Source of the DNA: B16-G9 sp964400655
Lineage (GTDB): Bacteria > Bacteroidota > Bacteroidia > Bacteroidales > F082
NCBI GenBank assembly: GCA_964400655.1
Contig: CAYNVN010000120.1
Span: 1 to 22,193 of the forward strand
Length of the DNA stretch: 22,193 nucleotides
Reading direction: 5' to 3'
How positions within the stretch are numbered: the first letter of the stretch is position 1; each line of letters opens with the position of its first letter. Below are positions 22,142 through 22,193 of this stretch, piece by piece. The translations under genes were made by a program, and so were the position numbers. The notes below the pieces were generated by a model. That model saw only the letters and a program-made list of their open reading frames with translations, ran no database searches and was not told the origin of the DNA.

Positions 22142-22193
22142 GAGGAGGAATCCCCTACTATTGACGACCGAACTCCCTTTTGCCTAAAGGGTA

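Larger units (their letters stand above)
21622..22193. repeat. Composite intergenic repeat block, two degenerate module copies
   Basis: This 572-bp stretch has no credible gene; the short open frames in it are low-complexity translations of repeats. The same succession of elements occurs twice: an ACTTGAAGTKTGGAGTGCC-like segment (from about 21628 and 22032), a heptamer array (21674-21708 and 22060-22087), a pyrimidine-rich tract ending in CGTCATTCCG, and a closing segment starting AATCCCCT (21838 and 22149, offset 311 bp) followed by CTATTG and CTCCCTTTT. The second copy is cut by the window end. Between the copies lie a GC-rich palindrome (21948-21975) and an A-rich stretch with AAATCAAAA three times (21976-22019). 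Confidence 0.75.

Overview
The window looks like chromosomal DNA from a Bacteroidota bacterium (Bacteroidales/Marinilabiliales-like). The reasons are the TonB-dependent receptor with an N-terminal carboxypeptidase-like domain, the Bacteroidota-style YidC, RecQ and UvrA variants, the lack of obvious Shine-Dalgarno sequences, and TAnnTTTG-type -7 promoter boxes just upstream of many starts. It carries mostly core genes, packed densely, with two gene-free repeat blocks. No phage, transposase, CRISPR array, tRNA or rRNA is visible.

Layout. 1-421: the 3' end of a TolC-type efflux outer-membrane protein. 556-4953: rfbC (dTDP-sugar epimerase), a membrane-anchored lytic transglycosylase and uvrA, closely spaced on the + strand. 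4978-5436: a small DUF212 (divergent PAP2) membrane protein whose likely promoter overlaps the uvrA stop codon. It converges on an AI-2E/PerM-family transporter (5449-6519, -), which is divergent from yidC (6726-8651). 8768-11176: a TonB-dependent receptor resembling heme/hemoglobin receptors. 11177-11616: a 440-bp gene-free stretch holding a nested inverted-repeat element. 11617-13221: a CtpA-type S41 protease. 13308-14942: pruA, ending at a bidirectional terminator shared with a tiny basic lipoprotein on the - strand (15015-15233). 15436-17367: a RecQ helicase of the long Bacteroidota form. 17416-21621: a run of four + strand genes: an outer-membrane beta-barrel protein, an alkyladenine DNA glycosylase, an NTF2-like lipoprotein and a large secreted glycoside-hydrolase-like protein. 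21622-22193: repeat-rich intergenic DNA with two degenerate copies of one composite module, cut by the window end.

Functional themes. Several genes serve the envelope (efflux, LPS/capsule sugar, peptidoglycan cleavage, protein insertion, TonB uptake, periplasmic proteolysis). Three serve DNA repair (uvrA, recQ, AAG glycosylase), and pruA serves proline catabolism. No clear multi-gene novel system is present. The least explained items are the nested palindrome at 11229-11462, the composite repeats at the right end, the hairpin ahead of the TonB receptor, and the secreted GH-like protein that lies outside any SusC/SusD locus.
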